Assembly: GCA_021781745.1 (NCBI GenBank)
Contig: JAJXWH010000012.1
Location: forward strand, 1-64,000
Direction: 5' to 3'
Source: Bacillota bacterium
Lineage (GTDB): Bacteria > Bacillota > Clostridia > Clostridiales > Clostridiaceae
Length of the DNA stretch: 64,000 bases
Numbering within the stretch: position 1 is the first letter of the stretch; every line of letters begins with the position of its first letter. Under the pieces are notes generated by a model. It did no database searches. It was not told where the DNA came from and worked only from the letters and a program-made list of their open reading frames with translations. Made by a program: the position numbers and the translations under genes. Below are positions 18,092 through 26,409 of the stretch, piece by piece.

Positions 18092-18345
18092 AAAAAAAAG
18101 GCTTTCGTCTCTAAATACAAAGAGACGAAAGCATAATTTCCGTGGTACCACTCTTAATTAGAAGAATAAAATAAATTAATTCTTCTCACTCAATATTTTA
18201 ACGGGTTTACCGTACTTGCTTTTACAAGTAAGCTCATAGGCAAGTTCATAATAAAATAACACTGTTTTGCACCAGATAACAGCTCTCTGAAAGATATAAT
18301 TATTACTATTACTCCTAATCATCGCATAATATGAAATTTTAATAA
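18092..18345 (-). ncRNA. T-box leader of leuS
   Basis: Read on the minus strand, the T-box core AAGAGTGGTACCACG is at 18155-18141, followed by the terminator hairpin GCTTTCGTCTC/GAGACGAAAGC (18132-18101) and eight T. Upstream is a long stem I region with AGTAA and AGAGAGC elements. Uncharged tRNA-Leu would pair with it and favour the antiterminator. A CTT leucine codon in the context GAACTTGCC (18244-18242) is a candidate specifier; I could not fold stem I with certainty. Confidence 0.9.
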
Positions 18346-18346
18346 C

Positions 18347-18376
18347 ATTATATATTAAAAAATCTAAAAAAGTCAA
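18347..18376 (-). promoter_or_regulatory. leuS promoter
   Basis: On the minus strand TTGACT (18376-18371) and TATAAT (18352-18347) are separated by 18 bases, directly before the T-box leader. Confidence 0.75.
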
Positions 18377-18436
18377 GAAGTTGACTTATAGGAAGTCATT
18401 TGATAAGTTATATATCAGGTGAGTACAGGTTATTCT

Positions 18437-18500
18437 TAGTTATAAGTGATAAATTATAAGTGACAAGTTAAGGAAGAAAAGCTACAGGCTTTTCATAAAA
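18437..18500. repeat. Half copy of the tandem-word inverted repeat
   Basis: Left arm words TTATAAGTGATAAATTATAAGTGACAAGTTAA and the hairpin GAAAAGC-TACA-GGCTTTTC, as at 15250-15311, but the complementary right arm is missing. It precedes the cardiolipin synthase gene. Confidence 0.6.
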
Positions 18501-18641
18501 TATGCTTTTTTTAGATAAAAGGAGCTTCTTGGATAAGGTATCTAATTTTTTGGAAAGATAAAACAATAATCTTCTAAGAATAAGTTATTATGGTACAATA
18601 CTATAATAGATAGGAGTTTAATTATAGAGGGAAGTGAACCT

Positions 18642-20075
18642 ATGAGTATAATGTTGGGTCTAATTGTTGTAATTTTGATGTTAAACTTAATTTTTTCATT
18701 ATCATTAGTATTTATTGAAAGAAAAGATCCTACTACAACGTGGGCATGGCTTTTAATATCAATGATTTTACCAGGCCTTGGATTTATAATTTATATTTTA
18801 TTCGGTCAAAATCTAAGCAGGCAAAAAATCTTTAAAGAGAAAATAAAATTTGATGAGAAGAAAAGAAAGAATATAAATGATACATACAAAGTGAATAATC
18901 ATAGTCACGATGGTGGAGAAAAATTTGCAGATTTAAGAAAATTAAATTTTAATCATTCAGGTGTAAAATATACTACAAATAATAAAGTTAATGTTTATGT
19001 AAATGGAGAGGAGAAGTTTAAGCAATTAATTGAAGATATAAGAAGTGCAAAGAAATATATTCACGTAGAGTATTATATTTTTAGAGGAGATGTACTTGGA
19101 AAAAAGATAATTGATGAACTTACCAAAAAGGTTCAGGATGGATTAGAAGTTAGATTACTAGTAGATAGTATGGGTTCGCGCAAGTTAAGAAAAAAAGATC
19201 TTAGAGAATATATAAGTGCTGGCGGAAAGTTTTCGTTATTTTTCCCAGGAATTGTACCTCACATTAATACTCGTATAAACTATAGAAATCATAGAAAAAT
19301 AGTAGTGATCGATGGCATATATGGATATGTTGGTGGATTTAATGTAGGAAAAGAATACATAGGTAAAGATCCAGAAGTTGGGTTCTGGAGGGACACCCAT
19401 GTGCGAATTCAAGGGGACGCTGTTAATGCGCTAAATGAACGTTTTTTACTTGATTGGGGTCACGCTTCAGGAGAAAAAATTATTGATTATAGTAAATATG
19501 CAGAAGAGTTTAGGAGAGATTTAGGGGATATTGGAATACAAATTGTAACTAGTGGTCCAGACCATAAAGAGGAATACATTAGGAATGCTTATTTGAAATT
19601 GATTAATAATGCTAAAAATAATTTGTATTTAGAGACACCTTACTTAGTCCTTGATTCGCCTATATTAGAGGCTTTGAAAATATCTGCATTATCAGGGGTA
19701 GATGTAAGAATAATAATTCCAGGCAATCCAGATCATTTCTTTATGAAATGGGCTGCAAGTTCGTATGTTGGAGAATTATTAGAGGCTGGAGTAAAAGTAT
19801 ATAATTATCAAAATGGATTTATTCATGCAAAGACTATAATTGCAGATAGTATAGTAATGAGTATAGGAACAGCTAACTTAGATATAAGGAGCTTTAAACT
19901 GAATTTTGAGGTTAATGCATTTATTTATGATGACAGAATTGCAAAGGATGGAGAAGTACAATTTATGAAAGATATTAAAGATTCTGAACAAATAACACAA
20001 GAAATATATAATGGAAGAAGTTTTTCACTTAAAATTAAAGAGTCTTTAATAAGACTAGTATCGCCGATATTATAA
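18642..20075 (+). CDS. cls: Cardiolipin synthase (phospholipase D family)
   Basis: 477 residues. Two N-terminal membrane spans with the PLDc_N segment (FIERKDPTTTWAWLL), then two catalytic HKD motifs: HRKIVVIDG with GGFNVG about residue 227, and HAKTIIAD with GTANLDIRS about residue 398. It joins phosphatidylglycerol units into cardiolipin at the cytoplasmic membrane. Length matches bacterial Cls. GAGGGAAGTGA precedes the ATG. It is followed closely by an MFS transporter gene on the same strand. Confidence 0.93.
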   Translation: MSIMLGLIVVILMLNLIFSLSLVFIERKDPTTTWAWLLISMILPGLGFIIYILFGQNLSRQKIFKEKIKFDEKKRKNINDTYKVNNHSHDGGEKFADLRKLNFNHSGVKYTTNNKVNVYVNGEEKFKQLIEDIRSAKKYIHVEYYIFRGDVLGKKIIDELTKKVQDGLEVRLLVDSMGSRKLRKKDLREYISAGGKFSLFFPGIVPHINTRINYRNHRKIVVIDGIYGYVGGFNVGKEYIGKDPEVGFWRDTHVRIQGDAVNALNERFLLDWGHASGEKIIDYSKYAEEFRRDLGDIGIQIVTSGPDHKEEYIRNAYLKLINNAKNNLYLETPYLVLDSPILEALKISALSGVDVRIIIPGNPDHFFMKWAASSYVGELLEAGVKVYNYQNGFIHAKTIIADSIVMSIGTANLDIRSFKLNFEVNAFIYDDRIAKDGEVQFMKDIKDSEQITQEIYNGRSFSLKIKESLIRLVSPIL

Positions 20076-20133
20076 GCAGCTATATTATATGAGCAAACGA
20101 GAGAAAGATAACTTACTTAGATTGGAGCTTTTT

Positions 20134-21300
20134 ATGCAAAACAAAGATAAATTTTATTATTCTTTAACTACATTTATACATTTTGGAGTAATGAGTATAG
20201 TAACGACTTTTTATGCACCGTATTTAAATCAGGTAGTTGGGCTATCTTTAGGTGAGATTGGAACAGTGGTATCTATAGGAGCATTATTTGCAATTTTAAC
20301 GCAGCAATTATTAGTAAGCAAATTTTCATCAATGGAGAATAAAAAGAAATTTATCATTATTCATTTAAGTGCTTTAATAGCTATGATAATATTTTTGATG
20401 TTTATTAATAAAACTATTATATTTTTTTATGCAGTGCTTTATGGTTTAATAGTTCAAACAGTGGGAACTGTATATGAAGTATACGTTGAAGAAACATCAA
20501 TTAGACATAATATAGAATATTCTGTAATAAGAAAATGGGGATCTATTGGATTTGGCTGTATAGTGCTACTTAGTGGAACTATAATCCTAAAATTTGGTTT
20601 TAGAGCAGTGCATTTAATAGGAATTATAATGACGAGTATCGTTATATTTTTAATTGCTGTGAAGTTTAAAAAAATTAAATCGAATTCAAAGAAAACTAAT
20701 GTAAAATTAAGTAATGTATTTAAGAATAAAAACTCAATAATCCTAGGAGTAATAAATATATTAATCATTGGTGTATATAATGCAATCGAATTTGCATATT
20801 CGCCATATTTGATAAAAATAACTGGAAATATTGATTTATCTAATTCTATATACAGCAAATCTATATTTTCAAGAGTTGTTGTGGAATTTATATCTTTTAT
20901 GCTTGTGGGTAAATTTCTAAAAGATAAAAAACCTAAAAAATATTTAATAATATCCTTCCTTATAGGAACAACGAGAATATTATTATTCTCAACAGCCTCT
21001 ATACCATTAATTATCTTAGGTGACCAATTACATGGGCTAATGTATGGATGCTATTTAACATTTTTATTCAAATATATTAGAGAAGTTGTTGATGAAGAAT
21101 TGGTAGCAGGTACATTTTCGTTTGTAAGTGTATTAGGTTCAGCAGGAGCTAATTTTATATACCCAAGCATGTTTAGTGCAATTCAAGGAAGATTTGGATA
21201 TTCATTTATGTATATTGCTGGTTTTTCAACTATGTTAGCCTCTTCCTTGATTGCTATGAAAGTGCTTCCGAATGGGAAGAAATCTATTAAAGCAGAGTAG
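20134..21300 (+). CDS. MFS transporter (MFS_1-like)
   Basis: About 388 residues with 11-12 hydrophobic spans and short loops, like the LacY/NupG-related MFS_1-like group rather than drug exporters. I start at the ATG at 20134, which has TTGGAG six bases before it; an ATG at 20089 would add 15 residues but has no ribosome site. It lies close behind cls, so co-transcription is possible. Substrate is unknown. It converges with the DUF2334 gene, with only 13 bases between stop codons. Confidence 0.8.
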   Translation: MQNKDKFYYSLTTFIHFGVMSIVTTFYAPYLNQVVGLSLGEIGTVVSIGALFAILTQQLLVSKFSSMENKKKFIIIHLSALIAMIIFLMFINKTIIFFYAVLYGLIVQTVGTVYEVYVEETSIRHNIEYSVIRKWGSIGFGCIVLLSGTIILKFGFRAVHLIGIIMTSIVIFLIAVKFKKIKSNSKKTNVKLSNVFKNKNSIILGVINILIIGVYNAIEFAYSPYLIKITGNIDLSNSIYSKSIFSRVVVEFISFMLVGKFLKDKKPKKYLIISFLIGTTRILLFSTASIPLIILGDQLHGLMYGCYLTFLFKYIREVVDEELVAGTFSFVSVLGSAGANFIYPSMFSAIQGRFGYSFMYIAGFSTMLASSLIAMKVLPNGKKSIKAE

Positions 21301-21313
21301 TTAAGGATTTAAA

Positions 21314-22657
21314 TTATATGTCTGTAACTTTAATAATGTTAAATCCTTTCTCCTCTAATATAGTTATTAATCTTTTTAATATTGAATTATCAGTATAGGT
21401 ATATGTTGGTATATTATCATTCTCAGTTAATGTAATATAGCTATTTTCCAAGGCAGGATGGAAAAATACACTTCCCATCTGACTTGTGTCAGAATTTTTT
21501 ATTCTATCTAAAGCAATATCTTCTTTTCCAAGAGGAATATAATCCAAAGGCGTTGAAATGTAATATGAGGATTTATTATATGGACTAAGCTGAGGTTTTG
21601 TTAAATCAGCATTACCCCCATCCTCCTTCTTAAATGGATAATATAATATTTTAAAATATTTTTCAGCAATTTTATTTTGATAAGGTGTAATTTCATAATG
21701 TGGTGCTTCGAAGAAATTAACCGATATATCCAAGTAAGATGCAGTTTTGATGGCTTTTTCAATTCTTTCCTTAAATATTTTTTCAGAAGGTTGAAATTTT
21801 CCAAATTCGAAGCCAGCACCAGATTCATCGTTATTACGTTGATGAGTATATCCATGAAGGCCAATTATTCCATTATGCATAGTAAAATAATCTAAACTAT
21901 ATACCATTTCAGCCATTTCAAAATTATTTTTAGTTAAAGGATCATTATCAACTCCTTTATTTGGAATAATATATCTTGGAATCCATGCAATATGGTATGG
22001 AATTTTTATTTGGTACATGTAATTTGCTATTATGCGAAGTTTTTCAAAATATTCTTTAGAATAAGGTTGAGAATTTAATCCCACATCTTCAAAACGTATA
22101 AAACCTATTTGTTTTATTTTTGATTTATATGGAATAGCATTGGCATTATTAAAACCATTTATTTTACAATCAATTAACTTGTTATTTTTATCCCATCTAG
22201 TATAAAGATTAAGCATTTGAGAAAAATCAGAGAATCCTATATAGTATATATCATTTTTATTTTGTAGTGCTTTTTTTAATGGAAATGTATTATCAGAATG
22301 TCTGATAAATTTATTAGTTATATCAATTTCATAAGAATTATTATTTATCTGTATACTTAATAAATTGTCGGTTTTATTTATTTCTCCACCGAGCTGCTCA
22401 ATAAATTCATTTAAACATATGTAATATCTGTTTTTAGTTAGATATACAGGTAATCTTAGATCTAATGTTTTGCCATTAATTTTAAATTTAGCATTATCTT
22501 GAGGCATATCAAGGCCTTTGAAGTTTGTATAATCTGCTTTAAGATTAGTATTTGATTTTAATAAAGCATCATTTTGAATTGAGGTTTTAGCACTACAGCT
22601 AATGAACAAAAATATTAAGAATATTATAAGTGTATAAAAAAATCTTTTTCTTATCAT
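21314..22657 (-). CDS. DUF2334 lipoprotein (polysaccharide-deacetylase-like)
   Basis: 447 residues. An N-terminal signal with lipobox FISC (Cys about residue 22 counted from this start) makes it a probable lipoprotein. Residues 55-165 resemble the copper-amine-oxidase-type N domain (KINGKTLDLRLPVYLTKNR, YICLNEFIEQLGG), often a wall-binding module. The rest is DUF2334: IGFIRFEDVGLNS, a HIAW stretch, GLHGYTHQ with two His, and FEAPHYEITPYQ, the metal-site pattern of the NodB-like deacetylase fold. The ATG at 22657 is chosen because AAGGTGG precedes it; the GTG at 22669 overlaps that site. A role in cell-wall sugar modification is likely but not proven. Confidence 0.82.
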   Translation of the reverse strand: MIRKRFFYTLIIFLIFLFISCSAKTSIQNDALLKSNTNLKADYTNFKGLDMPQDNAKFKINGKTLDLRLPVYLTKNRYYICLNEFIEQLGGEINKTDNLLSIQINNNSYEIDITNKFIRHSDNTFPLKKALQNKNDIYYIGFSDFSQMLNLYTRWDKNNKLIDCKINGFNNANAIPYKSKIKQIGFIRFEDVGLNSQPYSKEYFEKLRIIANYMYQIKIPYHIAWIPRYIIPNKGVDNDPLTKNNFEMAEMVYSLDYFTMHNGIIGLHGYTHQRNNDESGAGFEFGKFQPSEKIFKERIEKAIKTASYLDISVNFFEAPHYEITPYQNKIAEKYFKILYYPFKKEDGGNADLTKPQLSPYNKSSYYISTPLDYIPLGKEDIALDRIKNSDTSQMGSVFFHPALENSYITLTENDNIPTYTYTDNSILKRLITILEEKGFNIIKVTDI

Positions 22658-22849
22658 TTGTATTTCCACCTTGTCCTTTAGTCTACTTTTTTATTATTTG
22701 TATTTATATTTTTTTTATTTATTCTTTTTAATAAAGAAATTTAGGTCGTACTACAACCAATACGATAAAATTAATATAACAATGGCAATTATTATAGACA
22801 ATGAAACGAGTAAACAATTAGGTTAAGATTATATTAATATATAAGTAGA

Positions 22850-22902
22850 CTTGATGGCATTGAATCAAGAAGTCGTGAGTTTGAATCGCACCAAGTGCAC
22901 CA
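22850..22902 (+). pseudogene. 3' fragment of a tRNA gene (possible att-site relic)
   Basis: The stretch has an anticodon-arm-like TTGAT/ATCAA stem, then GTCGTGAGTTTGAATCGCAC, which fits a T arm with one mismatch, and the end AAGTGCACCA with an encoded CCA. No 5' half with a complementary GCACTT acceptor strand lies upstream. The 3' acceptor sequence resembles clostridial tRNA-Arg, from memory. Such 3' fragments are left when an element integrates into a tRNA gene. Confidence 0.5.
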
Positions 22903-22912
22903 TAAAAATAAT

Positions 22913-22958
22913 AATACCAACACTTTAGTGAAAGACTAAAGTGTTGGTATTTTAATTT
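22913..22958 (+). terminator. Strong rho-independent terminator after the tRNA fragment
   Basis: A perfect 16-bp stem, AATACCAACACTTTAG with its complement, a seven-base loop and the tail TTTAATTTTG. Confidence 0.85.
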
Positions 22959-23037
22959 TGCCCTTATAAAAGCGATATAAAAAATACAGGTATTAATCAG
23001 TCTGTATTGACATATATTTTTAGATAAAAAAGCTTAA

Positions 23038-23127
23038 CAAGAAACACATGAAAGATCTATATATTCAATATTAAATGAAATATCTGAACAAGAGTTTAAT
23101 ATGTTGTTGCATTTTTTACAAAAATAA
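23038..23127 (+). pseudogene. C-terminal remnant of a MarR-like regulator
   Basis: Reading from 23038 to the stop at 23125 gives about 29 residues, HERSIYSILNEISEQEFNML and LHFLQK, which look like the dimerisation helix ending many MarR-family proteins. A stop lies directly before it and no start or ribosome site exists. Together with the tRNA fragment it marks a decayed patch. The family call is from the pattern only. Confidence 0.4.
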
Positions 23128-23244
23128 GAGCGATTTTTACTAATGAAATTAAATCTTAGAACAATTATTATGTAGTTTTTTTAATATATTATTTCTACAA
23201 AATTATACCAATTATAAATTGTATAATTAACATGGGTGGTGAAA

Positions 23245-23880
23245 ATGATATGTAAATTAAAAGGTCAAATAAGCATTACAGAAAAATTGGTAGAGAGAAT
23301 TGTAATAAGGTTTAATACAAAGGTAAAAAAAGAGGGTTTAGAACTTGCAAAGATGAAATTGGGTTTGGAAATATTTTTCATAAATATAGGTAAATTTGCT
23401 ATAGTATTTTTAATTGCAAGTTACTTTAATCTTTTAAAAGAATCTTTATTTATGAGTTTGGTTTTTGGAAGTATAAGAAGTACTGCTTTTGGACTTCATG
23501 CAAAAAACAGCCTGGTGTGTTCATTGATAACAAATATGATGTTTGTGGCAGGACCATATGTAAGTTACCATATTAAATTAGATAATTACACAGTATTGGC
23601 AGCATTTATAATAATGATTTTTTGTTTTTATAAGTATGCACCAGCAGATACTGAAAATCATCCTGTATTAGGAGAAAAATTACGATTAAAACTTAGAAAA
23701 AAAACAGTTGTGAAATCTTTATTTTTTATGGCTATTACGCTGATAGTTAAAATTCAGATAATAAAAGCCATGATAATTTTAACATTAGGATTTAATGTGA
23801 TAAGTATATTACCTATCACATATAAAATATTAAATAGGAGGTATAACAATTATGAAAGGTATGAGAGAACAAATTACTAG
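23245..23880 (+). CDS. agrB: AgrB-type peptide-processing membrane protease
   Basis: About 211 residues with four or more membrane spans. AgrB cleaves the C-terminal tail of the AgrD propeptide and helps form the cyclic thiolactone signal. The catalytic pair is His85 and Cys92 in GLHAKNSLVCS, the same seven-residue spacing as in Staphylococcus AgrB; the family motif PADTENHPV follows. The ATG at 23245 sits just behind GGGTGG; GTG codons at 23236 and 23239 are part of that site. The 3' end overlaps agrD by 29 bases, so translation is coupled. Confidence 0.92.
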   Translation: MICKLKGQISITEKLVERIVIRFNTKVKKEGLELAKMKLGLEIFFINIGKFAIVFLIASYFNLLKESLFMSLVFGSIRSTAFGLHAKNSLVCSLITNMMFVAGPYVSYHIKLDNYTVLAAFIIMIFCFYKYAPADTENHPVLGEKLRLKLRKKTVVKSLFFMAITLIVKIQIIKAMIILTLGFNVISILPITYKILNRRYNNYERYERTNY

Positions 23881-24028
23881 TATGGGGGAGAAATTAGGAG
23901 GGAAGATAATTGATGGAATATGTGAGGTTTCAATAAAAATAGGCGAAAAATCAAGGGGAAGGTGTTCAATGTTTGGTGCTTATGAACCTAAGATTCCAAT
24001 AGAATTGTTGAAAGAAGAAAATAAATAA
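23852..24028 (+). CDS. agrD: AgrD autoinducing-peptide precursor
   Basis: A 58-residue peptide missed by length filters. Its ATG has AGGAGG ten bases upstream inside agrB. The N-terminal part (MREQITSMGEKLGGKIIDG) is an amphipathic leader; the core GRCSMFGAY contains Cys38, the expected thiolactone residue; the tail EPKIPIELLKEENK is acidic and has the conserved P-x-x-P-type recognition sequence of AgrD tails. It is encoded between agrB and agrC. The mature signal is probably a macrocycle formed by Cys38 with a residue four or more positions later; its exact ends cannot be read. Confidence 0.88.
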   Translation: MKGMREQITSMGEKLGGKIIDGICEVSIKIGEKSRGRCSMFGAYEPKIPIELLKEENK

Positions 24029-24036
24029 ATAAAGGT

Positions 24037-24069
24037 TATCTCAAAATGATTTTTAATCATTTTGAGATA
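24037..24069 (+). terminator. Hairpin between agrD and agrC
   Basis: A perfect 14-bp stem TATCTCAAAATGAT / complement with a five-base loop. The T tract is weak, so it may only reduce transcription into agrC or stabilise the agrBD message. Confidence 0.65.
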
Positions 24070-24137
24070 CTTTGCCGTTTAGGGAAATTATGTGATATAA
24101 TGTAATTAAATAGAACATAAGGAGAATATATATATAA

Positions 24138-25439
24138 ATGAATACTTTTGGAGCAGCATTTGGAGCAATTATTATTTTATTTTTATCGATGATAAACTTA
24201 GGTTCTCTTAAAGTTACTATAAAAGAGTTTATTGGCATAATTTTTCTATCACAAATTATTAATATATTATTAATAATATTAAATCTAAGCGAATTTATAA
24301 TGATGATACCTATGGTTTTGATACCAGGTATTTTCATATATAAAAAAAGTAAGAGTATAGCTGCAAGTATTGCAATTTCTATAAGTTCAGTACTTATATA
24401 TATACTATCTGATTATATAATAACTAATATATTTATTCTACTGTTTGGTATTGGTCCGGAAGCAATAAGGAGAAATAATAAATTGTATTTTTTAATATAT
24501 ATTTTAGAGTTTTTTGCGGTGTTTTGTACGAGCAAGTTTCTAGGATCATTAATCAATAGAAAAACAAGAATATCAAATTTGTATATTAACAAAAAATTTA
24601 GTATTTTAGCAATTACAAGCTTGGTTTTAACAGTAATTATATTCTATACAAATATTATGTTTGAACATAATAGTAGCTTAAGAATAGAATTTATAGAAGT
24701 AAATGGGGTTTTATTCTTTTTTTATTTTATACTTTTTATGGTGACTATATATATATTATTTAAAAGTATTACTAAGGAAATGAATGTGAAAAATAAACAA
24801 ATTCAATTTGAAAGCTTAAAAGAATATACAAGCAGTTTAGAAAAGCTTTATACGGATATGAGAGTTTTTAGACATGATTATATAAATATATTATCCTCAT
24901 TAATAGGATACATAGAAAATAAAGATATTGATGGACTCGAAAAGCATTTTAATGAGAATATAATGCCTTTAAGCAAAGGTATTGAATCTAATAACTTCAA
25001 AATAGGTATTCTAAAAAACGTAAAAATTCCAGAAATTAAAGGTATCTTATCATCTAAATTGATCAGAGCACAGGAATTAGGAATAGATACAGTTATAGAG
25101 ATTGTAGAACCTATTGAAAAAATAAATATGGATATTATTGATTTAAGCAGAGTCATAGGCATTCTTCTTGATAATGCTGTTGAGGCTGCAATAGAATGTG
25201 ACAAGCCTTCTTTAAAAATTGCTATTATAAATAAAGAAAATTCTATACTCATAGTGATAATAAACGGCATGAAAGAGGAAGTCCCAATATATAAGGTATA
25301 CCAAAAAGGTTTTTCTACAAAAGGTGAAAATAGGGGCTTAGGCCTTTACAATTTAAAAGAAATTACAAATAAGTATGCTAATGTTTCTTTGGATACATTA
25401 ATAGAAGATGGTGAATTTAAACAAATTCTTCAAATATGA
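24138..25439 (+). CDS. agrC: AgrC-type sensor kinase (GHKL family)
   Basis: 433 residues. Six to seven membrane spans cover residues 1-215 as in AgrC peptide receptors. The kinase part has the phosphoacceptor FRHDYINIL (about residue 246), the N box DLSRVIGILLDNAVEAA and the Gly box STKGENRGLGL. It should bind the AgrD-derived peptide outside and phosphorylate the regulator encoded next. AAGGAG precedes the ATG. Sixteen bases separate it from agrA. Confidence 0.92.
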   Translation: MNTFGAAFGAIIILFLSMINLGSLKVTIKEFIGIIFLSQIINILLIILNLSEFIMMIPMVLIPGIFIYKKSKSIAASIAISISSVLIYILSDYIITNIFILLFGIGPEAIRRNNKLYFLIYILEFFAVFCTSKFLGSLINRKTRISNLYINKKFSILAITSLVLTVIIFYTNIMFEHNSSLRIEFIEVNGVLFFFYFILFMVTIYILFKSITKEMNVKNKQIQFESLKEYTSSLEKLYTDMRVFRHDYINILSSLIGYIENKDIDGLEKHFNENIMPLSKGIESNNFKIGILKNVKIPEIKGILSSKLIRAQELGIDTVIEIVEPIEKINMDIIDLSRVIGILLDNAVEAAIECDKPSLKIAIINKENSILIVIINGMKEEVPIYKVYQKGFSTKGENRGLGLYNLKEITNKYANVSLDTLIEDGEFKQILQI

Positions 25440-25454
25440 AGGGAGATATAAAAA

Positions 25455-26180
25455 ATGCTTAAAGTATTTATATGTGAAGATAATAAGGAACAGAGAGAAC
25501 GATTTTCTAAAATAGTCCAGGATATTATTTTAATTGAAAATTATGATATAGAACTTGATTTAGTTACAAGTGATCCTAATGAACTTATTAATTATATAGA
25601 CAATAATGATTTATCTGGCTTATATTTTCTTGACATAGATTTAAAATCAGAAATTAATGGAATAGAACTTGCAACAAAAATAAGAAAATATGATCCAAGA
25701 GGATTTATTGTATTTGTAACTACTCATGCTGAGATGAGTTATTTAACCTTCATATATAAGGTTGAAGCTATGGACTATATAATTAAGGATAATTACAATA
25801 ATATAAGGGAAAGAATACATCAATGTATAGCAGATGCTCATACAAAATATTCAGCAAAATCAACAGAACTTCAAAAAATTTTTACTATAAAATCAGATGA
25901 TAAGATTGTAAACATAGAATATAGAAAAATACTTTTTTTTGAAACATCGCCAACAATTCATAAAGTTATAGTACATGCTGTAGATAGGCAGATAGAGTTT
26001 TACGCAAAGATGAAAGAAATTGAAAAAAGGCTTGATGATAGATTTTATAGGTGCCATAAATCATTTATAGTTAATAAAGATAATATTAAAGAAATTGATG
26101 TTAATAATAGGTGTGTATATATGATAAATGGAGAACAGTGTCTTATATCAACTAGACTTATGAAAGGAATTAAAGCTTAG
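25455..26180 (+). CDS. agrA: AgrA-type LytTR response regulator
   Basis: 241 residues: a receiver (CEDNKEQRE at the start, phospho-Asp in YFLDIDLKSEINGIE) and a C-terminal LytTR DNA-binding domain (IVNIEYRKILFFETSP, RFYRCHKSFIVN). It completes an agr system in the order B-D-C-A. AGGGAGATA precedes the ATG. Targets are expected to have paired direct repeats of nine bases; I did not identify a convincing site. The LanM-like gene and the AfsA cluster downstream are candidate targets by position only. Confidence 0.93.
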   Translation: MLKVFICEDNKEQRERFSKIVQDIILIENYDIELDLVTSDPNELINYIDNNDLSGLYFLDIDLKSEINGIELATKIRKYDPRGFIVFVTTHAEMSYLTFIYKVEAMDYIIKDNYNNIRERIHQCIADAHTKYSAKSTELQKIFTIKSDDKIVNIEYRKILFFETSPTIHKVIVHAVDRQIEFYAKMKEIEKRLDDRFYRCHKSFIVNKDNIKEIDVNNRCVYMINGEQCLISTRLMKGIKA

Positions 26181-26187
26181 TTTTAAA

Positions 26188-26229
26188 AACTTCTTGTGTA
26201 CATTAAAGTGTATGTGAGGAGTTTTTTTA
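26188..26229 (+). terminator. Rho-independent terminator of agrCA
   Basis: AACTTCTTGTGTACA pairs over 15 positions, five of them G-T, with TGTATGTGAGGAGTT and is followed by seven T in all. Confidence 0.75.
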
Positions 26230-26409
26230 TGCTATGCGTGATTCACTAATTTTAATGAAATTATATAATATATCATCTATAAATTAGATAAAAATGACTA
26301 AAAAACTAACGAATATTATAAAAGCAGTATTTAAGTATAAATTCATGATATATTTTTATTTATATTAGTAAGGTGAATTTTATAAATAATAAATAGGAGG
26401 GATTGTATT

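Noticed and set aside
18176..18376. A 66-codon minus-strand open frame upstream of leuS
   Set aside because: It lies wholly within the leuS T-box leader and promoter and has no ribosome site; the RNA structure explains the sequence.
22828..22902. A complete tRNA gene
   Set aside because: No 5' acceptor or D arm complementary to the AAGTGCACCA end is present; only the 3' half is recognisable.
26294..26368. A 24-codon frame before the LanM-like gene as a lanthipeptide precursor
   Set aside because: It has no Cys, no GG-type leader and no ribosome site.
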